Source: Dipteris shenzhenensis (Eukaryota; Polypodiophyta; Polypodiopsida; Gleicheniales). From it: a DNA stretch of 64,000 nucleotides. This document shows positions 11,319 through 23,459 of the stretch, one piece after another. Where the stretch lies: assembly GCA_047967505.1 (NCBI GenBank), contig CM106540.1, one strand, 5' to 3'. The translations under genes and the position numbers were made by a program. Within the stretch, counting starts at the first letter, position 1, and every line of letters starts with the position of its first letter. The notes beneath the pieces were generated by a model. That model was not told where the DNA came from and searched no databases. It saw only the letters and a list, made by a program, of their open reading frames with translations.

Positions 11319-11930
11319 TTATGTGAGGTTCCTTGTTTGCATGTATGATTTTAGTTTTGTGAGGCTTATGCTTGGGTTCATGTAGTTGATGTTGAAGTCT
11401 CCTACTATTAGAAGTGGTATGCTTGATGTGATTTTTTGCTGGAATGTTTCCAATGCAATGAGAAGTTCTTGAGTAGAGGACTTGGGTGTCCTGTAGACAT
11501 TAATAATTGCTTTTTTTTGTTTCACGAATGCGGAAAAGATTGTTAGTAAGCACTCGTAGTTTGCTCCTTTTTTGTAATGTTCACTTATGAGGTTCAGTGT
11601 GCATTTGTACAAAGTAGCAACGTTTTGCTCCCTTACTTTGCAGAGTGTAAAGATAAAGAGTAGTAGTATTGGTTCTTTTTCTTTAGACATGTGTGTTTCT
11701 TATAGGCAAAGGATTGATTCCCTTAGAATGCTCTCATCACTCAATATGTCATCTAAGTGTGTTTGGAACATGCATGTGTTTAGGGAGTGAACTGAGCATT
11801 CTTCATTTACACTTGTTGCAAGGTTGAGATGTTGGATTTTCCATGGTTGTGATCCACATACGTGCTCAATTTCTTGCAAGACAACAGTATCAACTTTGAT
11901 GTGCTGCTTCTATAAAGGATTTAGTACAAG
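11319..11930 (-). pseudogene. orphan endonuclease/exonuclease/phosphatase (EEP) domain
   Basis: The minus-strand frame 11690-11319 carries INVYRTPKSS followed by LLIVGDFNINYMN, the VYRPP and GDFN signatures of the EEP fold, in which the GDFN Asp and Asn are catalytic or metal-binding. Upstream in other frames are LDDILSDESIL and CLQETHM, matching the earlier QET motif of the same fold. So it is one domain broken by frameshifts. Such domains occur in LINEs and in some Helitron-like (Helentron) elements. No RT or helicase is attached here, so the parent element is undecided. Confidence 0.55.
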
Positions 11931-12675
11931 TTCGCAGGATCACGCACACGGAGAGAGCTGTGTATACTAACCCGTGTGCCTTTAACATATGGGCAGTTGA
12001 AATGGAACTAGAAATGGAAAGGAAATGAAATGAAAGAAATACAAGAACTAAAGGAAATCACTTACATGTTTCACCTTTGAGGAGCTTTTTTGTTGCATTT
12101 AGACAATCTTGTATTAATGAAATGATTAGCAGGTGTTAAAGAAATTTTGAAGTGTCTTCAGGGAATTTGGCATGCTAGGTTCATGTCAGGACCATAACAG
12201 TAATTAGCTTAAGTTTGTGTTCATATGAATATGATCTATGGGCATTGTTACTACTCAAGCCCATCCAAGGAATAATGCACAGGTTCCTATTTCTATGCAT
12301 ACTAGTCTGTCTTTATTTAAATCCTCTTTTGCATTCATTTTCTCGATATAAGTCTCACCTATGACCAGACTGACCTTGTATCTCTAAGCTTTGGAGCAAA
12401 TTGCTCAGTGGATAAGGTCAATTGTGGACAATAATTGTTTTAAAAAATCTTGTTGTCAATAAGGTTGTAATTAACTGCATGTGAGCTATTGGGGGACTTC
12501 ATGGTGCTGAAACCATTATCTGAGAAGTAGCTACGTTATTCTTCTAAATATTCATTTAAAAATTGGTAAGTTATGTTGTCTTGTATTCTAGCAAAGGTGC
12601 AAGTTTCTTAATGAAACTCTCATACTGGAGCTTTGGACATTGACTACCTACATACCTATTAATTCATGTTTCCAG
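11931..12675. other. no gene seen
   Basis: AT-rich sequence in the position where upstream exons of the CDC6-like fragment would be expected. I searched for the preceding winged-helix and AAA+ motifs and found none. Confidence 0.5.
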
Positions 12676-13222
12676 CTCAATGTTCAGTATGTGGAGCTGT
12701 GCAAGGCCACAGACATGCCTGCACTTTCAGTCCCTAAATTCTCAAGTATATGTAGGGTTCTTGCTGATCAGGTATGATCTTTGCTTTAGAGATTTTCTAC
12801 TAACCTATACCCACCATCTCAAATGGTGACCCTAGGATCGTGTTTGTAGAATCCTCATGTGCTTTGATCTTGTAGGCCTCTCAAATAATGTATAAAGAAA
12901 TGACTTCATTGAGGGATTGCAAGAAATTCTAAATCTGGGTCCTCCCAAGAGGATAGATTAAGGAGAGTCACATTGCGGGTGGATGAAGAGGACATAATTT
13001 TTTCATTACAGGTCTTTGCTGAATTCTTTGTGCTAGTTTTCTAATTTGAATTGTATGCATCATGCAGTGTGGACATAATATCTCACAGTACAGATATGAA
13101 AGTATTTGCTATAATTGATCATTTTTTTGGGTATTGGTTTGTAGGCCGTGTGCTTCTTTCGTAACATTCTCAACAATCCTCCACGTAGATTAAGAAGAGT
13201 GCCACATGGGGAGGGTTTTTAA
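12676..13222 (+). pseudogene. CDC6: CDC6-like replication licensing factor, last three exons only
   Basis: CDC6 is an AAA+ ATPase that helps load the MCM helicase at replication origins. Exon 1 here (12676-12771, 96 nt) encodes YVELCKATDMP and FSSICRVLADQ. Exon 2 (12914-13011, 98 nt) encodes DRLRRVTLRVDEEDIIFSLQ. Exon 3 (13145-13222) encodes CFFRNIL and ends at TAA. These match the C-terminal winged-helix end of plant CDC6 (YxEyCKs..., EFSsMCRVLnDQG, RVTLRVdeeDI, FFRN). All junctions have AG/GT borders. Exon 2 is one base short, shifting frame near 12940-12950, and the ATPase exons are absent upstream. It is therefore most likely a duplicated fragment, though the tail of a gene with very long introns cannot be excluded. 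Confidence 0.7.
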
Positions 13223-14865
13223 CTAGATGCTTCAGCTTGTTCTTGAGAGAGAGATTCTACATCCTGTGGAATTACTGCCAAAATTAAGCAATCGATGGAT
13301 AAACTATATCCCAAGTTTGAACAACTTGTCCTAATCAACAATTATGATCAATTTTTAAGTCTTTCCTTGTATGCTTTTAGTCTTATTTGTCCACTCATGT
13401 CCTTGTCAAAGAAACAACTCCGGTCAAATTTAGAAAAAAAGGCTTATGCGATGAAACAAAGAAAGAAATAGGAATGGCAATACACATGCTAACATATAGT
13501 ACACCTTACAGATTTTTGATACGATACATTTCGTGTTGTGTCTATGCATCCATATGGCATCGTATAGTCTTGCACACCTTTTTCTGCTTGTTCACTTTTA
13601 TTCACTGCATGTACTTTGCCTCTCCTAAACATCTCTTCGTTCCCCATTCTCCACTCCCTTCCTTGAGCCCACTTCATCCCCTTCTTGTTGCATCTTTCTT
13701 TACCCACTTCTCGCCGCAACAGCAAAACTATGACCCAACAAAACTCTAGCTTGAGCACAGAAAACACTTTTGGTAGGATTGAGTGAGATACCAGCCTTCC
13801 TACATCTCAAGAACACCTTCTCCAGATATGCCAAATATGACAAGTATGATGAATACACACAAAAATCATACAAATAGATGGCAAAAAAGAGACGTCTATT
13901 GAGTAAGAAAGATACCCACTAGGTGAGCCCTAAGCGAAAGTTCATCATGTATAACGTGAAAAAAAGATAGCTCAAAATGAGTAACAAAACCAAAAATGTT
14001 GTGGTTGGTTTTAAATTACCCAAAAAATGTTTGTTTGGATAGCTAATATAGCTCCCCCCTCCTTTCCATCCTTAGTATGATTGCCTCATGTTCTCTTACT
14101 CTATTTGATGATTTTCCTCCATCTTAGCATCTATTTAAAATTGAAAATGTTTTCTCACTTGAACAGAAGAACTTTATCTCTTGACTTGATTGCAAACTTT
14201 GAAGTTTGCATGTCTTTCTAAATTGCAATATTTTGCTCCACATTCTCATGTGCATTAGCTAAAACCTTTAGAATCATTTAGTCCTTTTTTGCTTCAGTGT
14301 TTCTCTAGTTGTTGCAAGTTCTCTATTGTACTCCTTGACTCTCAAAGCCTATGCAATGATTATCTCACATCTTTGCCTGAAACTTTGATTCTTTAATTCC
14401 ATAGTGTCAAAATTTTTGAATTGTTATTTTATTCATAAAGTCTTGCAAACATATTGAGTGCTTCTTTAAAATTTTCAATGTATTATTTATGTTTCTTGTC
14501 CCATTCAACATATTCTTGTATACATCTTGAAATCACCTATTCGCCTTTTGATTTTATCCCAGCCGTGAAAAAAAGAAAGGTGAGCTTTCTTTTTTTTTAA
14601 TCCAATATGAGTATATCATAATGTGCTTCATGTAATTTGCTTCTAAACTAAATATTGCCTTTTCCAAGGATGTTATGAGAAGGATAGCCTTCAATTAAGT
14701 GGTAAGCATGAAAAAACATAGGGTAGAGTTTGATTCTTCACACTCTATGCGACAAGCTTGGTGGCGATCTTTTGTAATTTCATTGCTCTCTCCACTGTTT
14801 TTCTACATACTACTTTCAAGTTAGTATGATATCTATGTATGTCTTGTCTTTGTCACTTATGTGTG

Positions 14866-14869
<4 letters not shown>
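13223..14869. other. no gene seen
   Basis: A 120-codon frame at 13387-13749 has no recognisable domain and is matched by an antisense frame of similar length. The rest is AT-rich non-coding sequence. Confidence 0.5.
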
Positions 14870-14907
<38 letters not shown>

Positions 14908-14916
14908 CGTGCGCTC

Positions 14917-14953
<37 letters not shown>

Positions 14954-15240
14954 ATTTGATATAATATCATCTTATTGAATTCCTTTGGTGACCTTTCAAG
15001 ACCTACAGTATTGGAGACCTTGCAAGACCTATGGTATTGGGGGTTGCGAGGGGGGGGGGTAGAGAGAGAGAGAGAGAGAGATGATTTGATGATTTCATTC
15101 TTTCAAGATCTATGGTATTCATGACCACAAGCGAAATGATATTGGGAGGCTATTTGTGAGGGTATTCATTCCACTATCAAAATGATACTGGGAGGCAATA
15201 ATTGGTGAGGGTATTCATGCCACTAGCAAAATGATAGTGG
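14870..15240 (+). repeat. microsatellites and small duplications
   Basis: A (GT)n tract passing into GC/GCGC (about 14870-14910) is followed by (GA)n at about 14921-14949 and again at about 15061-15081. Both GA tracts are followed by GATGATTTGAT, so the GA tract and its flank are duplicated. At 15130-15240 a GGGAGGC...GAGGGTATTCAT phrase is repeated twice. Confidence 0.8.
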
Positions 15241-15699
15241 TTCATGACATCCAAAAGTTTTGAGGACTAGTAGTTGTTGATTCTTTGGCAGTGCCTTCTT
15301 GGAGTCACTTTGTTGGCTTTCTTTGTAGGCTTTGTTCTAGCTTCACTTTGCTAGTTGCCTATTGTCTATGATGTCTTGCATCTCATGTAGGCTCTTTGGA
15401 TACTATGTTGTTTTCTTGCATTAGTGGACTCATTGGCATTGTAGCCTATGTTGATTGATATATCAAGAGACTCGAATAGATAGGCCTTTAGCTAGCTCTC
15501 AACATGGAAAGAACTCAAGCATCACCTAGGCCAAGAGATAGAACTCAAGCATATGAGTGGTGGAGACATGAATAGATCTTTCAACAAGTACTCATGAATA
15601 ATTGATGTTGTCTCTATTGATAAACGGGATGGAACTCAAGCATTACCTAGATGAGACAATAATTAAAAAGTAGCTTATGGAGTTTTAGGAATAAACACA

Positions 15700-15802
15700 C
15701 CCTACTTGTTAATTTTAAAATATTGCATAAAACTAAGAATAAAAATACCCCTCATTTTGAACTCTCATAGTATACTTACATTTTCCAAGGTGGACCCCCC
15801 GA
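15700..15802. mobile_element. possible one-ended copy of the small TIR element
   Basis: The sequence ending GGTGGACCCCCCGAG (15788-15802), with CATAGTATACTTACA about 20 bp inside, resembles the right end of the three complete copies. No matching left TIR or 8-bp duplication was found, so this may be a truncated copy or chance similarity. Confidence 0.3.
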
Positions 15803-15814
15803 GGCCGTTGCCCC

Positions 15815-16075
15815 CGTGCAGAGAGGCCAAGGAGGGAGGGAAAGAGAGGGAGAGAGGAGAGAGAGAGAGAGAGAGAGAGTGAGGAGAGAGGAGAGAGGAG
15901 AGAGAAGAGAGAGGTGATAAAAAGAGAGGGAGGGGTAAAGAGTGATAGGAGAGAGAGAGACACAGAGGGAGGGAGTGATTGAGAGAAGAGAGGAGAAAGA
16001 GAGAAAGTAAGTGAGAGAGAAGGAAGAGAGAAGGAAGAGAGGGAGGGAGGGAGAGAATAAAGAGAGAGAAAATAT
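15815..16075 (+). repeat. GA-rich purine tract
   Basis: About 250 bp of nearly uninterrupted purines built from GAGAG, GGAGG and GAAGAG words. Confidence 0.85.
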
Positions 16076-16099
16076 TAATTAATTATTGAGAATTAATTT

Positions 16100-17130
16100 T
16101 TATTTTAAAAAAACTTGTACAATAGTACTGTGACCACTATGTCATACCGCCATCGCCTCCAAGACTGCCGCTAGCCGCCACCATCGTGTGCAAGCCCACA
16201 TACATGCACTCTTTGCCCACCTATGCATGCCCGCAAACGTGCACCCACCTTCCCACCAAAAGAAATAAAAAGAGAGGAAAAAAAGGGGGGGAACGTACCA
16301 CGTAGTGCATTTTTTCCCATTGCTTTGAACCTCTGTATCTTGGTGATTTGGAGGCCAATTTGCACCCGAATTCGATCCAGATTTCACCCGCACAAAGTAT
16401 TATTGTAAATGAATAATTTCTAGTCAATTTTCCATTTTTTAAGACTTCGGTAATCACCTATGCATAGGCACCGATTAATGCCTACCAATTGGACTGGATT
16501 TGACTGTAGGTGTTCACCACGTGTCATGCACTATTGCGCGCCCCCTTCCTACTAGACTAAATCTGAGTGTACGTGTCCGCGCACCGCCATCTGCCACGAA
16601 GTCTGCACTGCCCACTTGCAGCTCGCTGTCAAATCTACACCACTGGATCTCTACGAAGTGGACGGCTGGATCTCCCCGATGGCCTCCGAGCCCCCATTTG
16701 AATTTTTATCTTTGGTCAGTGGTGCTCCCAACCGCCGTCGCTACAGCAGCTCGCTGTCATTGCCGCTGCCGCCTGTTGATGCCAAATCAGCATGCCAGAG
16801 GTTACCACATCAACTCCTAGCCGTCGCTGCCCAACCGTGCCTCGTAGGTTGCACCTCTTCGTGCCATGTGTCGTGCCCCGTGTGGCTCTCCACCCATGCC
16901 AGATTGAAGCTTTCGCCTGTATCAGACACGTGGTGAAACGATGCGTGATCCCCTTCTGCATGGGCTCCTCTGAATGTTGGTCAAACCCCCCGAACCTCTT
17001 GCATGCTTTACTCGAACCTCCCATACCTGTGGACGGATCTAACGGCATATCTGCTTCTAGAGGGATCTAACGTTGTATCTTATCTAGAGCACCCTTGAAG
17101 CTCTCCGAACCTCCGCGAACCTCTAGAATT
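16100..17130. other. GC- and CpG-richer block without a gene
   Basis: In contrast to its AT-rich surroundings this stretch has many CGCG, GCCGCC and CCACC words. Overlapping open frames occur on both strands (such as 16500-16820 and 16716-17048), the usual result of high GC content. No domain or splice structure was recognised. It could be a decayed promoter/CpG region or part of an unrecognised element. Confidence 0.4.
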
Positions 17131-17811
17131 GCTCCCCAAGCCAACCCTTCTTTAATAGATAGTATAGATGACCACTCAATATACCATATGACCAAATCCT
17201 TGCAAAAATACTCAAGGTACAAAGTTGGCACTTTGTAGTTGCATTTTTGTATTAAAGCAAAGAATGAAAAAGAGCAAACTCCATAACATAACATTAGTTT
17301 ATCCAAGACACGAAACCCCACTATATGGGGGCATGCGGATGAATTTGAAAAGTGAGTAGAAAATGGATTGATGAGAACGTAGAATCATGTATTCCAAGGA
17401 AAGGAAAAGCAGCTGGTGGCCACTCTTGTCCGTGTTTATGTTAGCAGCTAGCAGTATATAGCCTAGTGTGCAATATCTTGTAACATGGCACAAGGAACGC
17501 TAGAGCCACGATCACTTGTTCACAATCTGAGCGGAGGGAGGACTTGGCATCATTGACCTAGATATGTAAAGCAAAGCCCTTCAGAGAAATCGAGTGGTAT
17601 GAGGTCGTACTCGAGGTCCGAAGCTCTAGAAGTTTGAGGGCCAGAGCTTTCACGGGGTTTTTTAAGCACACACTAAACCTCCCAAAGGTTTCCCTCATGG
17701 GTAAGGGTTGCATTTGAATTCGAGATCAAGAGTCTCATGTTGGGAGATGGGCAAAGTAGAATTTTGGTCCAACTAGTTCTATAGCGAGGCAGCGGCACAA
17801 TGGGAGCCCTT
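17131..17811. other. no gene seen
   Basis: Short reading frames only and no recognised motif. Confidence 0.5.
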
Positions 17812-18024
17812 TGTCACCTAGGGAGGCATAGGCACTCCAATTATGGGAGATTGACTCCTAGAATCATAGAATCATAGTGGGAGGATTTTAACAAGGCTAC
17901 AAAGAGCTTCACAAGGTTGTCACCTAGGGAGGGCATAGGCACTCCAATTATGGGAGATTGACTCCTAGAATCCTAGAATAGTAGGGGGAGGATTTTAACA
18001 AAGCTACAAAGAGCTTCACAAGGT
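17812..18024 (+). repeat. tandem duplication, about 106 bp twice
   Basis: The unit starting TGTCACCTAGGGAGG and ending GAGCTTCACAAGG is at 17812-17917 and 17918-18024, with a few substitutions and single-base indels. Confidence 0.9.
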
Positions 18025-19643
18025 TGAGCAACAAAGCTTCAAGTTTCCCAATAGGTTACTTCCAATTTTTGGTGACACTTATGGACCAATCAAACCACAA
18101 AAGATTTCTTACTTCTTCTAAGTAGTGGTCATTGCAAAGCAATTGTAATCCAATATCACTATCACTCGAATAGAGAGATGGAGACGGTCCCACATGGGAT
18201 GGGGTCCCTCTGCGTTGTTGCCAAAACACAAAGAGGCTCATGCCTTCTCCGTCTACCCATCTTCTCCAATGTGCAAGATCCAAGGTCAACAACTTCCACA
18301 AATAGAGGCCTTGTAATCAACAATGCCTTGTGCCCTTGCCAAAGGATAGCTTACGACACACGGTGTCCAACATCACTGCTTGGGTTGCCTACTACAATTT
18401 TTTGATGGTAGGCCAATCAAGTTCCCTCGAGAGTCACCCTAGACACATCTACACCTTGCATACCATTTGGGAGGAGCATGACATGCAAATGTCTTTTATG
18501 TTCACTAAGCAAGGCATTCACACGATGTATAGACCACCTTGGTTGAACAACCAATTTTTCTATCCTCAAAGAGCAACCCATGGTTGACTGATTTGTATTG
18601 TCAATCTTTCCAAGCATAATTAGAAAGTTCGAGTTTCAAGAGATTTTTAAAATTCCTCCACCAAGCGAATCTGGAACTTTGTACATAAAATCTTGTTGAC
18701 TAAGGTTACGATTGTAGAAGTGTTCTGCAAACTTAAGATTATGTAATTTCAAAGAGCACCAAAAATTCTTTTCAGGGAGACAAAGATCAGAAAGAACGCA
18801 GAAGAATCTGGAAACAATGCAGCGCACATTCGAGAGTATGGTTGGTTTATAAATAAATTTTCTGCAAATTCCGAACAGCACTTACCAAATATTCTTCTAA
18901 GAAATACAAAGAACCAGAAGTAGAAAGTGCTGGAAATACCGCTAGACAATAAAGAACCCTACGAACCGAAAGAATGACTCACGTAGAAACAAACGTAAAC
19001 CAATTTTCCAACTCTTACAATCTTACTTGTCCCTGGGATGAATCCTATCTCCACTCTGCATAAGACAAGGGAAAACCTAACATTTTTACATATTACACTT
19101 GCAATGCATGAATTTTAGTCATGTCTTCAGTCATCTTTCGTCCTACATAATATACAGAACTTGATATCTGTTTAGACAAGAGCTTGATGCACTTTCTTAA
19201 AACACGGTAGCCAGAAGAAACGCATCTTCTACATTCTTTTCAAAAATACAAAGACCAGAAACAATGCGGTGCACATTCCGATACAACTGAGAGCTTTCAT
19301 TATGGGTAAAACATCTCCCTACAAGAGTCCTTTCTTTGTCAATAAGAAGCGTTTGAGTCTTTCACCCGGTAGCCCTTCCAAAAAGTCAACATTGTAGCCC
19401 AGAGGTCAGGCCTTTTTTTTTAATTGCACAAAAATCACGCGGAAAGCGTTAATGCCAACAGGGGTGTAACTGTCGGCTGACAAAAGAATGAAACTAGATG
19501 AGAAAGCACCTGTTCATAGTGGCATACACACTACGACGTATAACACAACCAAGTGGCAGGATTCAACCTATAATTACATACTCGGAGGGCTCGGATCGCT
19601 GAATAAAACGGAGAGACCATATTACAGTAGATGTGAGGGAATT
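18025..19643. other. no gene; scattered weak repeats
   Basis: The phrase GAAACAATGC, then GTGCACATTC or GCGCACATTC, recurs at about 18810 and 19260, and related phrases with ATACAAAGA occur at about 18901 and 19248. I see no supported coding region. The 3' flank of the CYSTM gene is at the right end. Confidence 0.45.
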
Positions 19644-20136
19644 TTAATTGATAAATATGGTTGGATCACAGCAACATTCGTCGAGGAGGCAACAGCAACA
19701 GAGCGCAGCCAGGCTGCGTCAAAGAAAACAGAGTAAGCACAAGAAACGTTACCAAAAGGATAAATGAAACGAGCCGACAGGGGGGGGGGGGGGGGGGGAA
19801 AGAGGCAAAGAAGCGTACCAGCCTTCAAGGAAACCGGTGTTATTGCGAGGCGGGGCCTGAGAGTACTGAGGAGGCGGAACGACAGGGGGAGGCTGTTGGT
19901 AATAGCCTTGAGGAGGGTAACCTGAGGAGGAGGGAGCAAAAAAAGTGAGGAAAAGGGGAACAGAAAACGAAAACGAAAGAGATGATGGAAAGCAAAACAA
20001 AGCAGAGAGGAAAGAGAGAGAGAGAGAGAGATCAAAGGATGAAAAGAGCACCTTGCTGCTGAGGGTAACCGTAAGGCTGCTGAGGGGGGTAACCTTGGGC
20101 AGGGTAAGGGTAAGCGTACTTAGGATCGTTGGCCAT
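19644..20136 (-). CDS. CYSTM domain protein (cysteine-rich transmembrane module), gene 1
   Basis: Three exons on the minus strand: 20136-20052, 19921-19819 and 19713-19644. The introns are about 130 and 105 nt with GT-AG borders, in phases 1 and 2. The product is about 85 residues: an N-terminal Tyr/Pro/Gln/Gly-rich tail with repeated GYPPQ and YGYPQ motifs, then a GFLEG hinge, then the hydrophobic cysteine module CLAALCCCCLLDECCCDPT. CYSTM proteins are tail-anchored and associate with membranes; many plant members are stress- or pathogen-responsive (family knowledge). The start is the ATG of MANDPKYAYP, the first residues typical of such tails. Intron 2 contains a long poly-C run on this strand. 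The frame is intact, and a paralogue lies at 29065 in the opposite orientation. Confidence 0.85.
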
Positions 20137-20287
20137 GGAAGGAGATGAAGAAGAAGAAGATGAAGGTGAAGGTGAAGGTGAAGGTGAAGATGAAGATCCA
20201 CAGAATACTAAAGCGGAAGAAGATCCAAAGAAGCTGTAAGAGGAGGAAGATGAATTGAGAGATACGTTGCGGAAAGTGCCTCCCTTC

Positions 20288-20316
20288 TTTATACCCAAAC
20301 ACTTCATCAACCGCGT
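20288..20316 (-). promoter_or_regulatory. core promoter of CYSTM gene 1
   Basis: On the minus strand GGGTATAAAGAAGG (TATA core 20293-20288) lies about 150 bp upstream of the start codon. About 19 bp further upstream is AACGCGGTTGA, a CGCG box of the VCGCGB type bound by calmodulin-regulated CAMTA factors in plants. The second CYSTM gene has the same arrangement. Confidence 0.55.
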
Positions 20317-20526
20317 TCCACAACACCACCGCCTTATTATTTTCTTACATCATAAAAAGCTTCAACGCTTTTCACATTTCCACCCCCCCTACCTCCAATA
20401 TATATTTCGAAACACTAAATAAATACACATACATACTTACTTACTTACATATGTATGTATGCATGCATGTATGTGTGTATGGATGGATATATATATATAT
20501 ATACATACGTATATATATGTATGTAT

Positions 20527-20559
<33 letters not shown>

Positions 20560-20589
20560 GGGAGGCCTTTTGCCTCTCCAAGCAAGGGT
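20317..20589. repeat. simple repeats upstream of CYSTM gene 1
   Basis: (CATA/TATG)n-type runs at about 20418-20520 pass into (AC)n at about 20524-20557. Nothing else is recognised. Confidence 0.75.
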
Positions 20590-23000
20590 AGGCATTAGTT
20601 GCCTTCAATGAAGAACTTATGCATTAATCCCGATCTGCAAGCTAGCACCTCCACCTTCCTCCAGACCTCCTTGGCGATAATGTAATTCCATAATGTGTGC
20701 CACATGACCTCCGCCCTTCGTCGTTCTCCCAACACAGTGGGTTAACCTAAAACCTTTTTTCTCATCTTCCTCAAACAGCAAGCCATTGATGGAAAATTTT
20801 CCACAATAAAAATCTTGCCTTGCCTGCTGCTGCACGATTTTCCACAAAGTCTTTATCCTTGCCTTCCACCAACCCAGGCTGCGAGCTACACAAACATATT
20901 AATGTGCTCAAAAAGGTTCTTGTACACCACCTTAGCTGATGGTTTCCACACCCTTGTGGTACCTAATGTCCATTGATCTGCTCTGCCATCCATCGAGCAT
21001 ATGTAATTAGATGGCCAATTCTCTAGTATTCTGGCCATTACACCACTTAGAAGATCAAATTCACCTTACGACAATTTGTAATCCTCCTTTAACTGCTCAG
21101 TTGAGAGTCAGTCAGCTTGCCGAGCATCCCATAAGTCTGACCAAGTTCTCATGCCTTTTTTGTGAAGGCTCCTCGCTCAGGGGAGATCATGGAGTGAAGG
21201 GATCCGTGCCTCTCCTAACGACATAACTCCACCATATGTTCTCCGCGAGATTAGCATTGCCCCTCTCATGCCTTTGTGCACTTTCCATACTAATTGGCAT
21301 GTGCATTGCTTCCCGACGGCTACCAGTCCTGCTATCAGACCAAGACCCAATTATTCGAATCGAAAACCCAAAACTAGCCTATTGTACCACATAAGGTTAG
21401 GCCCCCCAAGCCTCTTATAGTCTCAAGGGAAAATTTCACAGTCACCACCCATGGAGCATTGCTATGGAGCCATTTAGGCAACCACTTGTTGTGGAATAGT
21501 TTAGGCCACCGCTTGCCAATAAGCGAAACATTTCTAATCTTAATTTCGGGCACACCGAGTCCTCATTGGAGTTTGGGAGCTTTAAGGGCCTCCCAAGGTG
21601 TCAAGTGCATACGGGTGTCCTTGGCCCATATAAAGGCTCTTAGAAGTCTTTCGATCTCGAGCCAATGGCATTTGTGAAAATACAAACCATAGAAATATGT
21701 GCTTCATTGTGAGATCTAATCCTAGGGGGGCTCCCAAGTATTGAATGATCACTCCTCTCTTTACTGCTACTTGCACCCCCAAAGTACTCACTCAGTCCGG
21801 GGCCTCTAAGAGGCTTGTTCTGAGCATGAAGGTTTTTTGGCAGTTGCAAAGGGATTTGAAATCGGTTGCAAACATTTCGAGAATCTTGAACAAGGCTCAC
21901 ACATTGCCTTCATCTTCTTTGACTATATCATCTGCGAACAATTGCAAGCACAATTGACTACTTGATGGAAGTTTGACTCCTTTGATGACACCACACTCGA
22001 TCTGTTGTTTTACCATGTGTATGAGGGGAACTGTCGTCCCAATCGTGAAACAATAGCAGGGCTAAAGGACAACCTTGATGAATTGACCTTTCCAACTTGA
22101 AGTTGCCTACTGTGCCTCCATTTAGGCATAGGGCAACAAAGGCCTCATTGAATGGACAGGACACCATTTTGATAAAGCCTTCCCTGAACCTTAGTTTATC
22201 CATGACCACAAGAAGGTAATCCCACCTAACCCTATCATAAGCTTTATCTAGATCAAAACCAAACAAGAGGATATTCTACCCTATCGTTCTGGTAAGATCC
22301 AAGGCGATAGACATGTTTAGAATATTTTCGAAGACGTCGCGGCCCTTCATGAAAACTTTCTGCTCATCATTCACTACCATTGCACAAATTTCTCTTATTT
22401 TGATTACCAGAGCTTTGGCCAAGATTTTGTATGACATATTTAGCATTATGATCGAGGGCCAATCACCAACCTTGATTTGGCTAGGGCACTTGGGGAATAG
22501 CTTGACTAACCCTACATTCACATCTTGAGAAAGCGAGCCTCTGAATGCCAAGGTGTTCACCATCTGAAGTAGATCTAGACCTAATACGTCCCAGAATTCA
22601 CGATAAAACTCAACTGTTAGGCCATCTAGGCCTGAGAGCAATCATTTTTAAGACTTGGGAGAGCCTCCTCAAGTTCCATTACGGAGAAGGGCTGTGTAAG
22701 AGAAACATGCAGTTGGAGGCCATCAAGCACAACCACCAAACTATCCTTCCATCTTGGAGCCTGCACAGCTAGCTTGCCCACTAGTTTGCTCAAATGATTG
22801 TGAAACACATCCGCAATATGCCAGAAGTCAGTAATATTGTTGCCATCCGTGTCCTGCACTCTATCAATCAGTTGGTTTTTTCAGCTTATGGATTGCAAAA
22901 AGGCGAAGTAGATGGGCAGTCCCCCAGGGTCAACCACAAATGGCGACTATGGATTTGGGCCCATTCGACTTTTTCTAATTCTTTAATTTGGATCGTTGAC
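20590..23000 (-). pseudogene. LINE ORF2 reverse transcriptase, decayed
   Basis: In minus-strand order: WAQIHSRHLWLTLGD and NNITDFWHIADVF (linker before the RT), DGLTVEFYREFWDVLG, then IIMLNMSYKILAKALV, FGFDLDKAYDRVRWDYL (RT palm motif A), SIHQGCPLALLLF (motif B), a damaged DDI-containing motif C near 21950, and IQYLGAPLGL. The end (20880-20590) resembles the zf-RVT domain (LLWKI...VNPLC...). The pieces fall in different frames. The N-terminal endonuclease is not recognisable. Confidence 0.75.
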
Positions 23001-23459
23001 TCTAGTTCCACACAAGAGAGGTCAGTGTTGGATCTTATGCGGAAGCCGCCACCGCAGCCTTCAGGGATTGCCTTATTTTATTCATCTGGTCCACATTTAA
23101 TCTCCTTCTTGGTCTCTCTTGGTGATCATTGAAGCGGTTCTGTCTATTACAATTGACTGCTCTTGGCACCTCCTTAACCCGTTTAGTGAACCTGTGAGCC
23201 CACCATCCTACCATCTTCTTCCATCATTTGCTTCTTACCCTTCTTATTCTCCGATCCCCTCTTCAAGTGATTTGCATCAGGCACGATTTCATCAGCTTCT
23301 TTTGCTGGGCCTGGATCGCTAGATTGCTGAGGGGTATTCTCGGGAGTCAATGCAGATGGGCCATGCAGCTTCTGTGCTTCACCGTCTTGGTATTTAGGGG
23401 AGCTCTTCTGACTCGAAGAGTCATAATTGAATCGGGGCTATAGAAACCTTACCTTTCCT

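Noticed and set aside
13387-13749. 120-codon frame as a gene
   Set aside because: No domain, no splice context, and an antisense frame of similar length; probably chance.
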